Positions 17,466 to 26,223 of a DNA stretch of 52,494 nucleotides are shown piece by piece. Where the stretch lies: NCBI GenBank assembly GCA_027491215.1, contig JAIXWP010000113.1:1-52494 (forward strand). Reading direction: 5' to 3'. This stretch comes from Flavobacteriales bacterium. GTDB lineage: Bacteria; Bacteroidota; Bacteroidia; Flavobacteriales_D; Sanyastnellaceae. Position 1 is the stretch's first letter; every line of letters begins with the position of its first letter. The notes beneath the pieces are model-generated. The model saw only the letters and a list, made by a program, of their open reading frames with translations, had not been told where the DNA came from and searched no databases. Position numbers and translations under genes: made by a program.

Positions 17466-20400
17466 TTAGGCTTCGGTTTCAATGTTACGAACTTTAGTCA
17501 TGTAGAAGACGTTTGGCTGAATACCAACCTCTTCTAGTGCATGGTATGAACGCACGTTCTGTGAACGCTTCGTGTTCAAAGAGTTTGCATCGTTCAAGTC
17601 ACCAAATACGATTGCATTGGTTGGACAAGCCTCTGAACATGCTGTATCCATTGATCCGTCTGGAACTGGGATACCAGCAGTCTTAGCTGCAAGCTTGCCT
17701 TCTTGAATACGCTGCTGACACATGCTGCATTTCTCCATCACACCACGAGTACGAACTGTCACGTCTGGGTTCAATACCATACGTGTCATTTCACCTTGAG
17801 ATGGGTTGATGTTTGAGAATCGCTCGTTCGTTACGTAGTTGAACCAATTGAAACGACGAACTTTATAAGGACAGTTATTTGCGCAATAACGTGTTCCGAT
17901 ACAACGGTTGTAAGCCATGTTGTTCAAGCCTTCATTGCTGTGAACTGTAGCAGCTACTGGACAAACCGTCTCACATGGAGCGTGGTTACAGTGCTGACAC
18001 ATCATTGGCATGTGAACTGTGCGTGGGTTCTCTGCTGCATTCTCCATATCACGGTATGCTGCAATTGTTCCCAATCCTTTCTGCTCACTTGTTTCTTCAA
18101 CTGTTGCGAAATCAGAGCTGAAGTAACGGTCGATACGCAACCAGTGCATATCACGGTGCTTCAACACCTCTTCCTTACCTACTACCGGAACGTTGTTCTC
18201 AGTGTGACAAGCTGTGATACATGAACCACAACCTAGGCAAGAACTCAAGTCGATGGTCAATCCCCAACGGTGGCCTACGCCTTCTACTGGGTGATCTGCC
18301 CAAAGATCTATTTCGCTAGTTGGCTTCTTATCCAAAGCATTGATAGCTCCATCACCATTGATGTCTTCGTGCACTACTAATGCAGGAACCATATTGAATG
18401 ATGCAGTACCTTTCTTCTTATCCTTTTCTGCAATGAAAGTCTTGAAAGTAGTTTCCTTAACTACAGAATCACGACCCATTACTGTGTTTTGCATTTGTGT
18501 TGTTGCCAAGAAGTATTCTTCGTTGGTGTTCTCAACAGTAGCAGTGTATGCAGCATAAACAGGAAGTCCGCCTACCATAGTCGCAAGACCGAAGACATTC
18601 TTACCAATTGCTACACGCTTATCTTCTACCATCAAATGCTCTCCATGCTGTCCTAATTGGAATGCAGCACTTCCGATTTCCTCATTTCCTGCTCCACGAC
18701 CAAAACCTAGTGCGATACCGATAGTACCACGCTTCTGACCTGGCGCTGGGAATACAGGAAGAGTAACTTCTTTTCCATTTACTACCACTTTAGCTACACC
18801 TGCAGCGCTTTCTTGGCCCAACCAAATGTTGTAACCATTCGCTTCTGCATCAAGCGGTGACATAGTAATATAGTTGTCCCAGGTCACTTTAGTGATTGGG
18901 TCTGGTGTTTCTTGAAGGTATGGGTTGTTCGCTTGGTTACCATTACCAATAGTGATTTTCTCATACAAAGAAACTTCCCACTGACCACCTTTTACAGCCT
19001 TCACTGCTGTGATTGCATCATTCACATTGAATGCTACAGGAGCACCGATAGCAACTGGTGCTTCAGCCGCAGGAGCAGCTGGAGCTACATCTGCAGCAGC
19101 TGGCATTGTAACAGCAGCGCTAAATGTTCCATCATGAACAGCCATATTCCACTTGGAATCGGTCTTCATTTGGGCATTTGTATATGCACCGTTGTGAGTG
19201 GTTCTGATATAATCGTAGTAAGCAGCACCATTATCCGCCCAACGCAAGAATGATTCTTGAGCGTAGCGAGTGTTGTACAATGGGCTAATAGTTGGCTGAG
19301 ACAAATCAACACGATTGTTCATTGGAGCGAAATCGTTCCAAGATTCCAAATAGTGATGGTCTGGAGCCATATAAGTACAACGGCTAGCTGTTTCATCAGC
19401 ATACCCATTGAAACAAACAGATGCTTTCACTTTAGCAAGACCTGCATTGAATTTCGCAGCATCGTACCAAGAATATGATGGGTTTGCACCGTAAACGATT
19501 ACTACATCTACGCTACCAGCATTCATTTCATCAACAAGTGCAGACATTGCTTGGTCATCGCCACGGTACATGTTTAATGCATTATCTACATCAACTGTCT
19601 TTCCGTAGTTATTTAAAGCTTGGTTGATTGCGTTTACAATCAACTGAACATTTGCATCATTGCTACCAGCTACAACAAGGCTCTTGCCTTTTGCAGCATT
19701 CAATTCACCTGCAATTTTCTTAATTGCTCCAGCGTCTACACCTTCGATTGCGTCTGCTGCTCCACCCGTAACTGCTGCATAAAGAGCTGCTGCTACTTTA
19801 CCTTCTTGTGAAGGCTTGATTGGGAAACGCTCATCACAGTTAGAACCTGTCAAACTCATCACAGATTCGAACTGATAGTGCTTGTTCATTTTACCATTAT
19901 CGACGTTACGACCTTCGGTGTAACCAATCTGATAAAATGCTGGAGTAATCCAAGTACCAAGGAAATCAGCAGCAATGCTCACGATGACATCAGCCTTTCC
20001 AAACTCGTAAGTTGGAACTACTGCCTTACCGAAAGAAGCTTCGTTTGCCTTTCTGATACCGCTGTATGAAATTGAATCGTATTGTACATGCTTCACTTTA
20101 CCAGCATACTTCGAAGAAAACTCATTGATTGCTCTTTGAGTAGAAGGGCTGATTACAGTGTTAGATACAATGCGGATATTGTTTGCTGCGCCAATCGCAG
20201 CTTTCATTTCTGAATCAAGAGTATTCCAATCGATTGCGTTTCCACCCTTCTTAGGACCAGTCAAACGAGCACTGTCGTAAAGACCGATAACAGAAGCGTT
20301 GATACGTGAACCAATTGCGCCTTTTGCAATACCCAGGTTTTTGTTACCCTTAATGAAGATCGGACGACCTTCACGAGTTTTCACCAAGATATTTCCATAG

Positions 20401-20708
20401 TCGTTGCCATCATAATACGTTGATGCGTAGTAGTTAGCAATACCTGGCGTAATTTCTTCAGGCTTAATAACGTAAGGAATGCTCTTCACAACAGGAGTTT
20501 CGCAAGCTGCAAGAGTTGCTGCTGCTACGCTGAATCCCATGAACTTCAAGAAGTCACGGCGACCTGTGTTAGTTTCCTTTAGTTTGCTGTCCGATAGGAA
20601 GCCATCTACTGTTTGTTCTTTTGTAAACTCAGTTGAAATTGCTTCCTGGAAGGCTGGAGTGTTAGCTAACTCGTCCAGTCCGGTCCAATATTTCTTATTC
20701 ATTCCCAT
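17466..20708 (-). CDS. actB: Alternative Complex III subunit ActB (molybdopterin-oxidoreductase-like plus Fe-S domain)
   Basis: A 1080-residue fusion. The N-terminus has a Tat-like motif (TGRRDFLKF, Arg50-Arg51) followed by a lipobox ending at Cys69 (TLAAC), so an exported lipoprotein is likely. A molybdopterin-oxidoreductase-like region follows. An Ala/Pro-rich linker lies near 545-575. The ferredoxin-like domain has CLGCGSCITAC (824-834), CQHCNHAPCETVC (904-916), CIGTRYCANNC (936-946) and a last set around CSMC and CSEAC, enough for four Fe-S clusters. Just before it, residues 782-793 (DINGDGAINALD) look like a dockerin/EF-hand calcium loop, which I do not expect here. ActB relays electrons between the quinol site and the ActA haems. 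A second ATG at 20702 is also possible. Confidence 0.95.
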   Translation of the reverse strand: MGMNKKYWTGLDELANTPAFQEAISTEFTKEQTVDGFLSDSKLKETNTGRRDFLKFMGFSVAAATLAACETPVVKSIPYVIKPEEITPGIANYYASTYYDGNDYGNILVKTREGRPIFIKGNKNLGIAKGAIGSRINASVIGLYDSARLTGPKKGGNAIDWNTLDSEMKAAIGAANNIRIVSNTVISPSTQRAINEFSSKYAGKVKHVQYDSISYSGIRKANEASFGKAVVPTYEFGKADVIVSIAADFLGTWITPAFYQIGYTEGRNVDNGKMNKHYQFESVMSLTGSNCDERFPIKPSQEGKVAAALYAAVTGGAADAIEGVDAGAIKKIAGELNAAKGKSLVVAGSNDANVQLIVNAINQALNNYGKTVDVDNALNMYRGDDQAMSALVDEMNAGSVDVVIVYGANPSYSWYDAAKFNAGLAKVKASVCFNGYADETASRCTYMAPDHHYLESWNDFAPMNNRVDLSQPTISPLYNTRYAQESFLRWADNGAAYYDYIRTTHNGAYTNAQMKTDSKWNMAVHDGTFSAAVTMPAAADVAPAAPAAEAPVAIGAPVAFNVNDAITAVKAVKGGQWEVSLYEKITIGNGNQANNPYLQETPDPITKVTWDNYITMSPLDAEANGYNIWLGQESAAGVAKVVVNGKEVTLPVFPAPGQKRGTIGIALGFGRGAGNEEIGSAAFQLGQHGEHLMVEDKRVAIGKNVFGLATMVGGLPVYAAYTATVENTNEEYFLATTQMQNTVMGRDSVVKETTFKTFIAEKDKKKGTASFNMVPALVVHEDINGDGAINALDKKPTSEIDLWADHPVEGVGHRWGLTIDLSSCLGCGSCITACHTENNVPVVGKEEVLKHRDMHWLRIDRYFSSDFATVEETSEQKGLGTIAAYRDMENAAENPRTVHMPMMCQHCNHAPCETVCPVAATVHSNEGLNNMAYNRCIGTRYCANNCPYKVRRFNWFNYVTNERFSNINPSQGEMTRMVLNPDVTVRTRGVMEKCSMCQQRIQEGKLAAKTAGIPVPDGSMDTACSEACPTNAIVFGDLNDANSLNTKRSQNVRSYHALEEVGIQPNVFYMTKVRNIETEA

Positions 20709-20730
20709 TTCTGTAGGTCGAATTCAGATA

Positions 20731-22119
20731 TTAATAGTGACACTTACCACATTCCCAACCACCCATTTCGCGGACGGTTACCTCGCCATCTTCCATGATA
20801 TCACGGATGGTGCGCTGGCCAAGACCTGTAGCCTTGAATCGGTTGTGCATTTCTTCGTAGTACTCAGTGCTTGTTAAGTCGATCTGAGCTTTATTGTGAC
20901 ATTCTATGCACCATCCCATTGTAAGGGTTGGCTTAGTCAACTTGATCAAACCAGGAACCGATGCTGGATCTTGTGCATTGATCTCATCAATTGTAGCCTG
21001 GTGTCCAACAGTGTACTTCTCAACTGGACCGTGGCACTGCTTACAATCAATGTTACCAACAGTTACGTGCTGTGAGTGATTGAAGTAAACGTGATCTGGT
21101 AAGTTGTGAACCTTATTCCATTCGATAGGCTGTTCCTTATAGTCTGTTTTGTAAGTCTTCGTTGTTGGGTCAAATCCAATTGCAGCGTAGATCTTATTAA
21201 TTTCCTTCTCGCCTGTAATTGTACCCTTGTTGATACCCTTGTGACAGTTCATACATACGTTAACTGAAGGAATACCAGCGTGCTTAGACTTTGCGGCTGA
21301 GCTGTGGCAATAGTTACAATCAACTTCGTTTTGACAAACGTGAATGCTGTGTGAGAACCATACTGGTTGTGTTGGAGTGTAGCCTTCATAAACACCGATA
21401 TCCATCAATGTGCTGTACCCCACAACCGCGAAGTAACACACCAAGAATAGTCCGACAATTGAAACGAAGGTTCTGTTTTTCCACATCCAACCTCTGATTG
21501 ACTTTCCATATCCTACCTCTGGAAGAGCAGGAAGTCCTTCTCTTTCGTTGATAGCATTTTTCAGAGACTTGCTGATGTTCGCAGCTGACACAGCGATGAT
21601 CGCGAGGATAACACCTACGATGATAAACCAGATGAAACCATCTGACTCTTCATTCTTTTCGGCGTCTGCCTTCAACTCTTCAAGTGTCTTACACTCGTTA
21701 GTCGGAGCAGCTTTCGCACCACCTCCCACAGGACCTTTCTTCACATAAGCGAGGATGTCCTTGATTTCTGCTTCGCTAACAGCCTGACCTGCCATCCAAC
21801 CAAATTGTGGAACGTAGGTCGAAACTAAACCTTTCACATATGCATCTCCTGAAGCAGCAGCAGCCTGTGGATTTTGGATCCACTTCACCAGCAAAGCATC
21901 CTTGCCAGCCCAACGCTGGTCGATACCCTGCAGGCCAGGAGCCGCAAGCACTTCATTAGTGATTTTGTGACATGAGGCACAGTTGGCCTTGAATAGCTGC
22001 TCTCCTTTTGCAGCGTCTCCTCCCTCGTGAATGCTCGCAAAAGAGCTCACGGTCATACTCATGACCAAGGTTAGAGTGACGAGAATCCGATGATAAAAAC
22101 GTTCTGAAAACCGCATCAT
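20731..22119 (-). CDS. actA: Alternative Complex III subunit ActA, multihaem cytochrome c with fused N-terminal cytochrome c domain
   Basis: A 462-residue protein with a signal peptide, then a small cytochrome c domain with CASCH at 47-51. Two hydrophobic helices follow (about 162-182 and 215-239), then a pentahaem domain with CNYCH (268-272), CMNCH, CKQCH, CIECH and CGKCH, the last ending one residue before the C-terminus. That makes six CxxCH sites in all, against five in the pentahaem ActA of the best-studied complex. It is the first gene of the operon, 22 bp before actB, and has a TAAATTTG promoter box 39 nt upstream. It carries electrons from ActB to ActE or the oxidase. Confidence 0.95.
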   Translation of the reverse strand: MMRFSERFYHRILVTLTLVMSMTVSSFASIHEGGDAAKGEQLFKANCASCHKITNEVLAAPGLQGIDQRWAGKDALLVKWIQNPQAAAASGDAYVKGLVSTYVPQFGWMAGQAVSEAEIKDILAYVKKGPVGGGAKAAPTNECKTLEELKADAEKNEESDGFIWFIIVGVILAIIAVSAANISKSLKNAINEREGLPALPEVGYGKSIRGWMWKNRTFVSIVGLFLVCYFAVVGYSTLMDIGVYEGYTPTQPVWFSHSIHVCQNEVDCNYCHSSAAKSKHAGIPSVNVCMNCHKGINKGTITGEKEINKIYAAIGFDPTTKTYKTDYKEQPIEWNKVHNLPDHVYFNHSQHVTVGNIDCKQCHGPVEKYTVGHQATIDEINAQDPASVPGLIKLTKPTLTMGWCIECHNKAQIDLTSTEYYEEMHNRFKATGLGQRTIRDIMEDGEVTVREMGGWECGKCHY

Positions 22120-22158
22120 TGCTGTGATTTACGTGATTCTACACTATAGAATGAGGCG

Positions 22159-22187
22159 CAAATTTATAGCACGGCCGCCATACAAAA
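22159..22187 (-). promoter_or_regulatory. Promoter of the act-cox operon
   Basis: On the minus strand the -7 box TAAATTTG (22159-22166) matches Bacteroidota TAnnTTTG exactly. A TTTTG run at 22183-22187 serves as the -33 element, with a 16-nt gap to its TTG, slightly short of the usual spacing. The box lies 39 nt before the actA ATG. No other box was seen between operon genes. Confidence 0.65.
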
Positions 22188-22324
22188 GAGGTCTGTAACG
22201 CATTATTAATAATTTATAATGTTTCTAAATAAGACAAAGTTGTGACGAATCGAGCCACATCATTTTTATTCAGGCAGATAGCTTTCGATTTGGCACAAAA
22301 TTTAGCTTGCATTTTCTTATTTCG

Positions 22325-22332
22325 TACCTTTG
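22325..22332 (+). promoter_or_regulatory. -7 promoter box for the SPOR-protein gene
   Basis: TACCTTTG matches TAnnTTTG exactly and lies only 10 nt before the ATG at 22343, implying a very short leader. No well-spaced -33 TTG was found. Confidence 0.5.
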
Positions 22333-22342
22333 CAAAATTATT

Positions 22343-22774
22343 ATGACAGCCTTGTTAAGAACATTTCAACTACCACTACTCACCTTTTTCTTTTTCGCGA
22401 GCATCTCGGCTTTTTCACAGTCGGATTCAACGAAAAATTCTTTAGGTGAAATAGAAGTTTTTTCCGATCCTGGAATCGACTCCCTCGAAAAGAGAATGCG
22501 CGGAAAAAATGAAATGAAAGGGTTTCGCATCCAAATCTTCCTTGGATCATATGCAGATGCGAAAAATCTCAGAGCTAGATTCCTTAACTCAGGTTTAGGA
22601 CTACAAGCCTATATCTCTCAAAACACCCCTGATTATGTTGTTAGAGTAGGAGATTTTAAGACGGCATTTGAAGCTCAAAAATACCTTTCAGATCTAAGGA
22701 AAACATACCCAAGCGCCCTCTTGGTAGCTGATAAGATAGAACCTCCCCGACTCGTTCGTGAAAAATCTAATTAA
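22343..22774 (+). CDS. SPOR-domain protein, exported
   Basis: The 143-residue product has a signal peptide (MTALLRTFQLPLLTFFFFAS, then a cut after SAFSQ). Its C-terminal half is a SPOR-like domain (GFRIQIFLGSYADAKNLRAR, then DYVVRVGDF and EAQKYLSDLRKTYPSALLV). SPOR domains bind denuded peptidoglycan at division sites. The frame extends upstream to a TTG at 22307, but the promoter box sits inside that extension, so ATG 22343 is chosen. It is a single gene between the act operon promoter and the hmgA promoter. A role in cell-envelope maintenance or division is inference. Confidence 0.85.
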   Translation: MTALLRTFQLPLLTFFFFASISAFSQSDSTKNSLGEIEVFSDPGIDSLEKRMRGKNEMKGFRIQIFLGSYADAKNLRARFLNSGLGLQAYISQNTPDYVVRVGDFKTAFEAQKYLSDLRKTYPSALLVADKIEPPRLVREKSN

Positions 22775-22812
22775 GATTTCACGTTGATTGACAAAAATCA
22801 TAGGTGTAGCTT

Positions 22813-22847
22813 TTTGTGTTCAGTACATTTGGGGCATCATAAATTTG
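22813..22847 (+). promoter_or_regulatory. Promoter of hmgA-hpd
   Basis: The -7 box TAAATTTG (22840-22847) is exact. A TTTG at 22813-22816 lies 23 nt upstream as the -33 element. The ATG of hmgA is 27 nt downstream. Confidence 0.6.
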
Positions 22848-22874
22848 TAAAAGCAGATTTTAAATTCATTCTGT

Positions 22875-24041
22875 ATGCCTTTTTACCATCAGTTGGGTAA
22901 AATCCCACACAAACGACATACTGTATTCAGACAACCTAACGGTGGTCTTTACTACGAGCAACTCTTCGGCACTGAAGGGTTTCATGGCATGAGCTCATTG
23001 CTCTACCATACTCATCGCCCAACGATGATCAAGTCTGTTGGAAATCCTGTCGATGTAGCACCAAAAGCCGCTATCGATAAAAACATCTCTCCAATGATGT
23101 TGCAAGGTTTCAGCATTCCTCCAAAAGCAGACTTTCTTGAAAGCAGACATGTTGTATTATTCAACAATGACCTGAACATTGCGTTGGCGGCTCCAACACA
23201 AAGCCTTGATTCTTATTTCTATAAAAATGCAGATGCTGATGAAATGATTTTCATTCACAAAGGCACTGGAACACTTCGCACTTTTTTAGGAAATATTCCT
23301 TTCTCATACGGTGATTATCTCGTCATTCCACGAGGAATGATCTATCAAATTCAATTTGATTCGGCAGACAATCGCCTATTTATTGTTGAATCATTTTCCC
23401 CGATTCTTACACCAAAAAGATATCGAAACAACTTCGGTCAACTGCTTGAACACTCTCCATACTGCGAGAGAGATCTCAGAAGACCTTCTGATCTGGAAAC
23501 CTTTGATCTAACTGGATCATTTATAATCAAGATCAGAAAAGAAAATGTACTGCACACTGTAGAGTATGCATCACATCCTTTTGATGTTATTGGTTGGGAT
23601 GGTTATAACTATCCATACGCTTTCAATATCAAAGATTTCGAACCAATTACTGGTCGTGTTCATCAACCACCACCTGTGCACCAAACATTTGAAGCGCATA
23701 ACTTCGTGGTATGTTCTTTTTGCCCTCGTTTATACGACTACCATCCGGACTCGATTCCGGCCCCATACAATCACAGCAATATCGATTCGGATGAAGTTCT
23801 TTACTACGTAGATGGTGATTTCATGAGCCGTAATCACGTAGACAAAGGATTCATTTCACTCCATCCTGGAGGTATCCCACACGGACCACATCCAGGAGCG
23901 ACCGAACGTTCGATCGGTCAGAAAGAAACAGGAGAACTTGCTGTAATGGTAGACACATTCCGTCCTCTAAAAGTCACGCAAGTCGCTGTCGATATCGCAG
24001 ATAAAGATTACCTTACTTCTTGGTTAGATAAAAACGCATAA
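22875..24041 (+). CDS. hmgA: Homogentisate 1,2-dioxygenase
   Basis: The 388-residue enzyme opens the aromatic ring of homogentisate to maleylacetoacetate in tyrosine and phenylalanine breakdown. It has the cupin-type core of the family, with the C-terminal metal and active-site region at PPVHQTFEAHNFVVCSFCPR, YNHSNIDSDEVLYYVDGDF and HPGGIPHGPHPG. These carry the His and Glu ligands for Fe(II). It is shorter than the roughly 440-residue animal enzyme, as is usual for this phylum. It is followed after 11 bp by hpd, which makes its substrate, so the two form an operon. Confidence 0.95.
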   Translation: MPFYHQLGKIPHKRHTVFRQPNGGLYYEQLFGTEGFHGMSSLLYHTHRPTMIKSVGNPVDVAPKAAIDKNISPMMLQGFSIPPKADFLESRHVVLFNNDLNIALAAPTQSLDSYFYKNADADEMIFIHKGTGTLRTFLGNIPFSYGDYLVIPRGMIYQIQFDSADNRLFIVESFSPILTPKRYRNNFGQLLEHSPYCERDLRRPSDLETFDLTGSFIIKIRKENVLHTVEYASHPFDVIGWDGYNYPYAFNIKDFEPITGRVHQPPPVHQTFEAHNFVVCSFCPRLYDYHPDSIPAPYNHSNIDSDEVLYYVDGDFMSRNHVDKGFISLHPGGIPHGPHPGATERSIGQKETGELAVMVDTFRPLKVTQVAVDIADKDYLTSWLDKNA

Positions 24042-24052
24042 TAAACCATTTC

Positions 24053-25192
24053 ATGTCACAAGATAACACATCATTACAACTAGAAAAAGTAGTAGATCAA
24101 GCTGAGGATTTTCTTCCATTACTTGGTACAGACTACGTTGAATTATATGTTGGAAATGCAAAGCAAGCTGCACATTACTATATGAGCGCTTGGGGCTTTC
24201 AACCGCTTGCTTACGCAGGACTAGAAACAGGAGTAAAAGACAGAGTATCTTATGTTCTTGTTCAAGATAAAATTCGCTTGGTTCTTACTTCTCCTCTTCA
24301 GCAAGACGGACCTGTCAATGAGCACATCAATAAACATGGAGACGGAGTTAAAGTAGTCGCTCTTTGGGTGGATGATGCTGCAAAAAGCTGGAAAGAAACC
24401 ACTTCACGTGGTGCTGAAAGCTGCATGGAGCCAAAAACGATGGAGGATGAAAATGGTAAGGTTGTTCTTTCTGGAATACATACCTATGGTGAAACACTTC
24501 ACATCTTCGTAGAACGTGGAGCATATAACGGCCCATTCTTACCTGGATTCAAAGCATGGAATCCCTACTATCGTTCTAAAGAAACGGGATTGAAATTCAT
24601 CGATCACATGGTTGGAAATGTGGGTTGGAATGAAATGAATAAATGGTGTGAATTCTACGCAAAAGTGATGGGCTTTGCTCAACTTGTGAGCTTTGATGAT
24701 AAAGACATCAGCACTGATTACACTGCTTTGATGAGCAAGGTAATGAGCAATGGAAATGGTCGAATCAAATTTCCAATCAACGAGCCAGCTGAAGGAAGAA
24801 AGAAATCTCAAATCGAAGAATACATCGACTTCTACAATGGTGCAGGAGTGCAACACATCGCAGTAGCAACAGATAATATCATTGAAACTGTTTCTGCTCT
24901 GAAAGAAAGAGGTGTTGAGTTCTTATATGTTCCAGAAACTTATTACGATACTGTTCTTGATCGTGTAGGTGAAATCGATGAAGACCTTGAGCCACTTAAA
25001 AAGCACGGCATTCTCATCGATAGAGATGAGGAAGGATACCTACTCCAACTTTTTACGAAACCAGTACTTGACCGCCCAACTATGTTCTTTGAAATTATTC
25101 AACGAAAAGGGGCAAAGAGTTTTGGGAAGGGTAACTTCAAAGCATTATTCGAAGCAATTGAAAGAGAACAAGAATTAAGAGGCACACTCTAA
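24053..25192 (+). CDS. hpd: 4-Hydroxyphenylpyruvate dioxygenase
   Basis: The 379-residue protein converts 4-hydroxyphenylpyruvate to homogentisate. It has two vicinal-oxygen-chelate halves: the N-terminal begins LGTDYVELYVGNAKQAAHYY and the C-terminal begins IDHMVGNVGWNEMNKWCEFY. The Fe(II) ligands are expected at His in that C-terminal IDH, His in GVQHIAVATDNI, and Glu in MFFEIIQRKG. It starts 11 bp after hmgA with no promoter of its own, so the pair is one tyrosine-degradation operon. A shared hairpin terminator follows the stop. Confidence 0.96.
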   Translation: MSQDNTSLQLEKVVDQAEDFLPLLGTDYVELYVGNAKQAAHYYMSAWGFQPLAYAGLETGVKDRVSYVLVQDKIRLVLTSPLQQDGPVNEHINKHGDGVKVVALWVDDAAKSWKETTSRGAESCMEPKTMEDENGKVVLSGIHTYGETLHIFVERGAYNGPFLPGFKAWNPYYRSKETGLKFIDHMVGNVGWNEMNKWCEFYAKVMGFAQLVSFDDKDISTDYTALMSKVMSNGNGRIKFPINEPAEGRKKSQIEEYIDFYNGAGVQHIAVATDNIIETVSALKERGVEFLYVPETYYDTVLDRVGEIDEDLEPLKKHGILIDRDEEGYLLQLFTKPVLDRPTMFFEIIQRKGAKSFGKGNFKALFEAIEREQELRGTL

Positions 25193-25213
25193 TTTTTTCT
25201 AAATAAAAAAATA

Positions 25214-25240
25214 AAAAGACCTCACGTTGTGAGGTCTTTT
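25214..25240. terminator. Bidirectional terminator between hpd and the nitronate monooxygenase-like gene
   Basis: A perfect 12-bp stem (AAAAGACCTCAC with GTGAGGTCTTTT) and a 3-nt loop give a hairpin flanked by A on one side and T on the other, so it can serve both strands. The minus-strand gene's last codons and stop (25222-25240) lie inside the hairpin. Confidence 0.85.
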
Positions 25241-26157
25241 AGTATCTCCTTGAGTGGTCTTATACTCTTGATGTATTCAATGGAAGGCCCTGCGCACCAA
25301 ACTGTTTTGTAAGTGGCTTTTGATGCTGCATTTTCAATCGCGCGCATGCCTTTGATGAAAATAAACATCTTCAAATACTTCTTCAACCACTTGTTTCTTT
25401 TCATTAATTTTTCCATGAAAGTGGCCTTTGTTCCTATAGATTGAACGTACGGTGTATTAATAACGGTCAAATGTGAACCCGACATTTTCGTCGTAAGCAC
25501 GATGTCCTTTTCACCATAATCAATCAACGCTTGACGATAGTCGTCTGAGATGGTCGCTTCTTTTGAAGCAAGAAAAACAGTGCCTACTGATACACCACAA
25601 GCTCCCCAGGCTAATACTTCATCGACATGCGCTTTTGTAGCAATCCCACCAGCAGCAATTACAGGAATGGAAATATTCTTTACGAGTGATGTAATCAATG
25701 TTTCTGGCGCTTCTGGGCCACAATGCCCTCCTGCCCTGCTGCTCACTGCAATTACCGCATCTGCACCAAGCTTTTCAACCTTTTGAGCATATTCAATACT
25801 CGTAACATCACAAAATACCTTTATTCCCAAGGGTCTGCAACGCTCTATCACTTCTTGAGGACTTCCCAGTGAAGTGATGATGAAGTTCACTTTAAGTTCG
25901 AGCAGCGTTTCCAACTGTTGAGCAGCCTTTGGATTTGATTTATTCACGATCAAATTCACGCCAAACGGCTTTGATGTTTTCGCACGAATCAAAGCAATTG
26001 CTTCACGCAACTCTTGATCAGTTCTGTAATTCAAAGCAGGAAAAGCGGCTGTTGCACCATTCTCACAAGCAGCTACCACCATGTCTACATTTGAGATCAA
26101 GAACATGGGCGCAACAATGATGGGATGCTCAATTCCTAAGATTTCGGTCAATTTCAT
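25222..26157 (-). CDS. Nitronate monooxygenase-family FMN-dependent oxidoreductase
   Basis: A 311-residue TIM-barrel protein of the 2-nitropropane dioxygenase/NMO family. Visible features are the N-terminal HPIIVAPMFLIS, the SSRAGGHCGPE loop with the family's His, PVIAAGGIATKAHV for FMN-phosphate binding, and GVSVGTVFLASKEA. Members oxidise nitronates, and related enoyl-reductase-like FMN proteins share the fold, so the substrate is uncertain. A TATCTTTG box lies 5 nt before the ATG. It diverges from panD. Its C-terminal codons form part of the shared terminator. Confidence 0.88.
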   Translation of the reverse strand: MKLTEILGIEHPIIVAPMFLISNVDMVVAACENGATAAFPALNYRTDQELREAIALIRAKTSKPFGVNLIVNKSNPKAAQQLETLLELKVNFIITSLGSPQEVIERCRPLGIKVFCDVTSIEYAQKVEKLGADAVIAVSSRAGGHCGPEAPETLITSLVKNISIPVIAAGGIATKAHVDEVLAWGACGVSVGTVFLASKEATISDDYRQALIDYGEKDIVLTTKMSGSHLTVINTPYVQSIGTKATFMEKLMKRNKWLKKYLKMFIFIKGMRAIENAASKATYKTVWCAGPSIEYIKSIRPLKEILKDLTT

Positions 26158-26162
26158 ATTCT

Positions 26163-26170
26163 CAAAGATA
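26163..26170 (-). promoter_or_regulatory. -7 promoter box for the nitronate monooxygenase-like gene
   Basis: The minus strand reads TATCTTTG, an exact TAnnTTTG match, ending 5 nt before the ATG. Transcription would begin almost at the start codon. Confidence 0.55.
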
Positions 26171-26215
26171 TCGAAAGCAGCCTCTTCATAAGCAGTACGA
26201 CTCAGGATTTGTTTC

Positions 26216-26223
26216 TATCTTTG
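26216..26223 (+). promoter_or_regulatory. -7 promoter box for panD
   Basis: TATCTTTG matches TAnnTTTG exactly and lies 7 nt before the panD ATG. It is back to back with the identical box of the divergent gene. Confidence 0.55.

Noticed and set aside
22775-22805. Possible terminator after the SPOR gene (TGATT and AATCA)
   Set aside because: The stem is only about five pairs, AT-rich, and lacks a following T run.
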